Positions 12,353-12,785 of a stretch of DNA of 12,785 nt are shown here, piece after piece (position 1 is the stretch's first letter; every line of letters begins with the position of its first letter). A model generated the notes under the pieces. It was not told the origin of the DNA and made no database searches. It saw only the letters and a list, made by a program, of their open reading frames with translations. This stretch comes from Methanobacteriota archaeon. GTDB lineage: Archaea > Halobacteriota > Methanosarcinia > Methanosarcinales > Methanoperedenaceae. The translations under genes were made by a program, and so were the position numbers. Location: positions 1-12,785 of the forward strand of contig JAHIHJ010000346.1 in the NCBI GenBank assembly GCA_018899795.1, read 5' to 3'.

Positions 12353-12785
12353 ATGGTAAAAACATCATTCTTTCACAACGACACCGCAAAAGTTCCGCTC
12401 GCCGTCATTGGCGTATTCCTCTTGCTTGTCACCGTGATCGCATCCATCAACCTCGTCCGCATGGATGTGCGCATGGCAACAGCCATGTCAAAGCCTGTCG
12501 AAATATCAGCCCCTGACACCGCGCTCACGTACGCGAAAGCAGACCTTGCCCGCGCCATAAACTATGCAGGTATGGACGCTGTCAAGCAGCTTGGGGAAAC
12601 CCCGGTCATCATCCCTGACAACAACAGCGCCTATTACTCAGAGGACAACCCTGAGGAATTCACGCGCAACCGCGCCCGCGCACGGACGCGGCACGCCCTC
12701 AACCAGTATATCGAATCCAATTACAGGTATGATACATACGCATGCCGGGGCTATTCAGTGAACGTTGAACCCCTGGACTCATGGG
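12353..12785 (+). CDS. Membrane-anchored protein resembling the DUF7286-type archaeal family, N-terminal part only
   Basis: The frame runs from ATG 12353 off the right edge, giving 144 complete codons. AGGAG sits six bases before the start. Residues 1-13 are polar, 14-35 form a single membrane helix (KVPLAVIGVFLLLVTVIASI), and the rest is external or extended, with an Ala-rich helix at about 55-80 (TALTYAKADLARAINYAGMD). The opening KVP-x-AVIGVFLLL, followed by a long soluble region, matches my memory of large archaeal membrane proteins grouped as DUF7286, encoded beside type IV pilus or Tad-like secretion genes. There is no clear class III pilin signal. A role in a surface-filament or secretion apparatus is therefore an inference, and the remainder of the gene and its neighbours are outside the window. 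Confidence 0.6.
   Translation, partial: MVKTSFFHNDTAKVPLAVIGVFLLLVTVIASINLVRMDVRMATAMSKPVEISAPDTALTYAKADLARAINYAGMDAVKQLGETPVIIPDNNSAYYSEDNPEEFTRNRARARTRHALNQYIESNYRYDTYACRGYSVNVEPLDSW

Overview
The window looks archaeal, most likely from a methanogen-related euryarchaeon (Methanosarcinales or Methanoperedens-like; this placement is inferred, not proven). The supporting signs are TTTATATA-type TATA boxes about 25-40 bases before start codons, purine-rich Shine-Dalgarno sites, an archaeal-style AAA ATPase at the left edge, and a protein at the right edge resembling membrane proteins linked to archaeal pili. Coding DNA is moderately GC-rich and the spacers are AT-rich.

Left edge (1-607): the start of a leftward archaeal AAA ATPase with its promoter. 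Next comes a 350-base spacer holding a short patch of about 85% GC that can form consecutive hairpins. A 10-bp perfect inverted repeat spans the stop of the next gene.

Centre (608-8236): nine genes on the minus strand, mostly overlapping or closely spaced. In transcription order they encode an orphan YlmA/ModF-type ABC ATPase, a small Smr-like protein, a membrane-anchored family 2 glycosyltransferase, two family 4 glycosyltransferases, and the four dTDP-L-rhamnose enzymes in the order RmlC, RmlB, RmlD, RmlA. RmlA, B, C and D would turn glucose-1-phosphate into dTDP-L-rhamnose. The family 4 enzymes could add sugars to a glycan, and the family 2 enzyme could charge or extend a polyprenyl-phosphate carrier. 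No flippase, polymerase or oligosaccharyltransferase is present, so the end product (S-layer N-glycan, surface polysaccharide or glycolipid) is open.

Spacer and small-gene island (8237-9370): an AT-rich region with divergent promoters, then a rightward 33-codon ORF that is 45% lysine with a good promoter and Shine-Dalgarno site. After it comes a short open stretch in the same frame behind three stop codons, then an unrecognised 137-residue protein. This is the least explained part of the window.

Right part (9371-12785): a leftward ABC-2 exporter pair (ATPase then permease, overlapping by 10 bases). The permease has a very large external coiled-coil domain with eleven N-glycosylation sequons. 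A divergent promoter region separates this pair from the truncated rightward gene for a membrane-anchored protein resembling the DUF7286-type archaeal pilus-associated family.

I found no CRISPR array, rRNA, tRNA, insertion sequence or defence locus. The most unusual items are the lysine-rich mini-protein with its neighbour, the Smr-like protein paired with a shortened orphan ABC ATPase, and the GC-rich hairpin patch.
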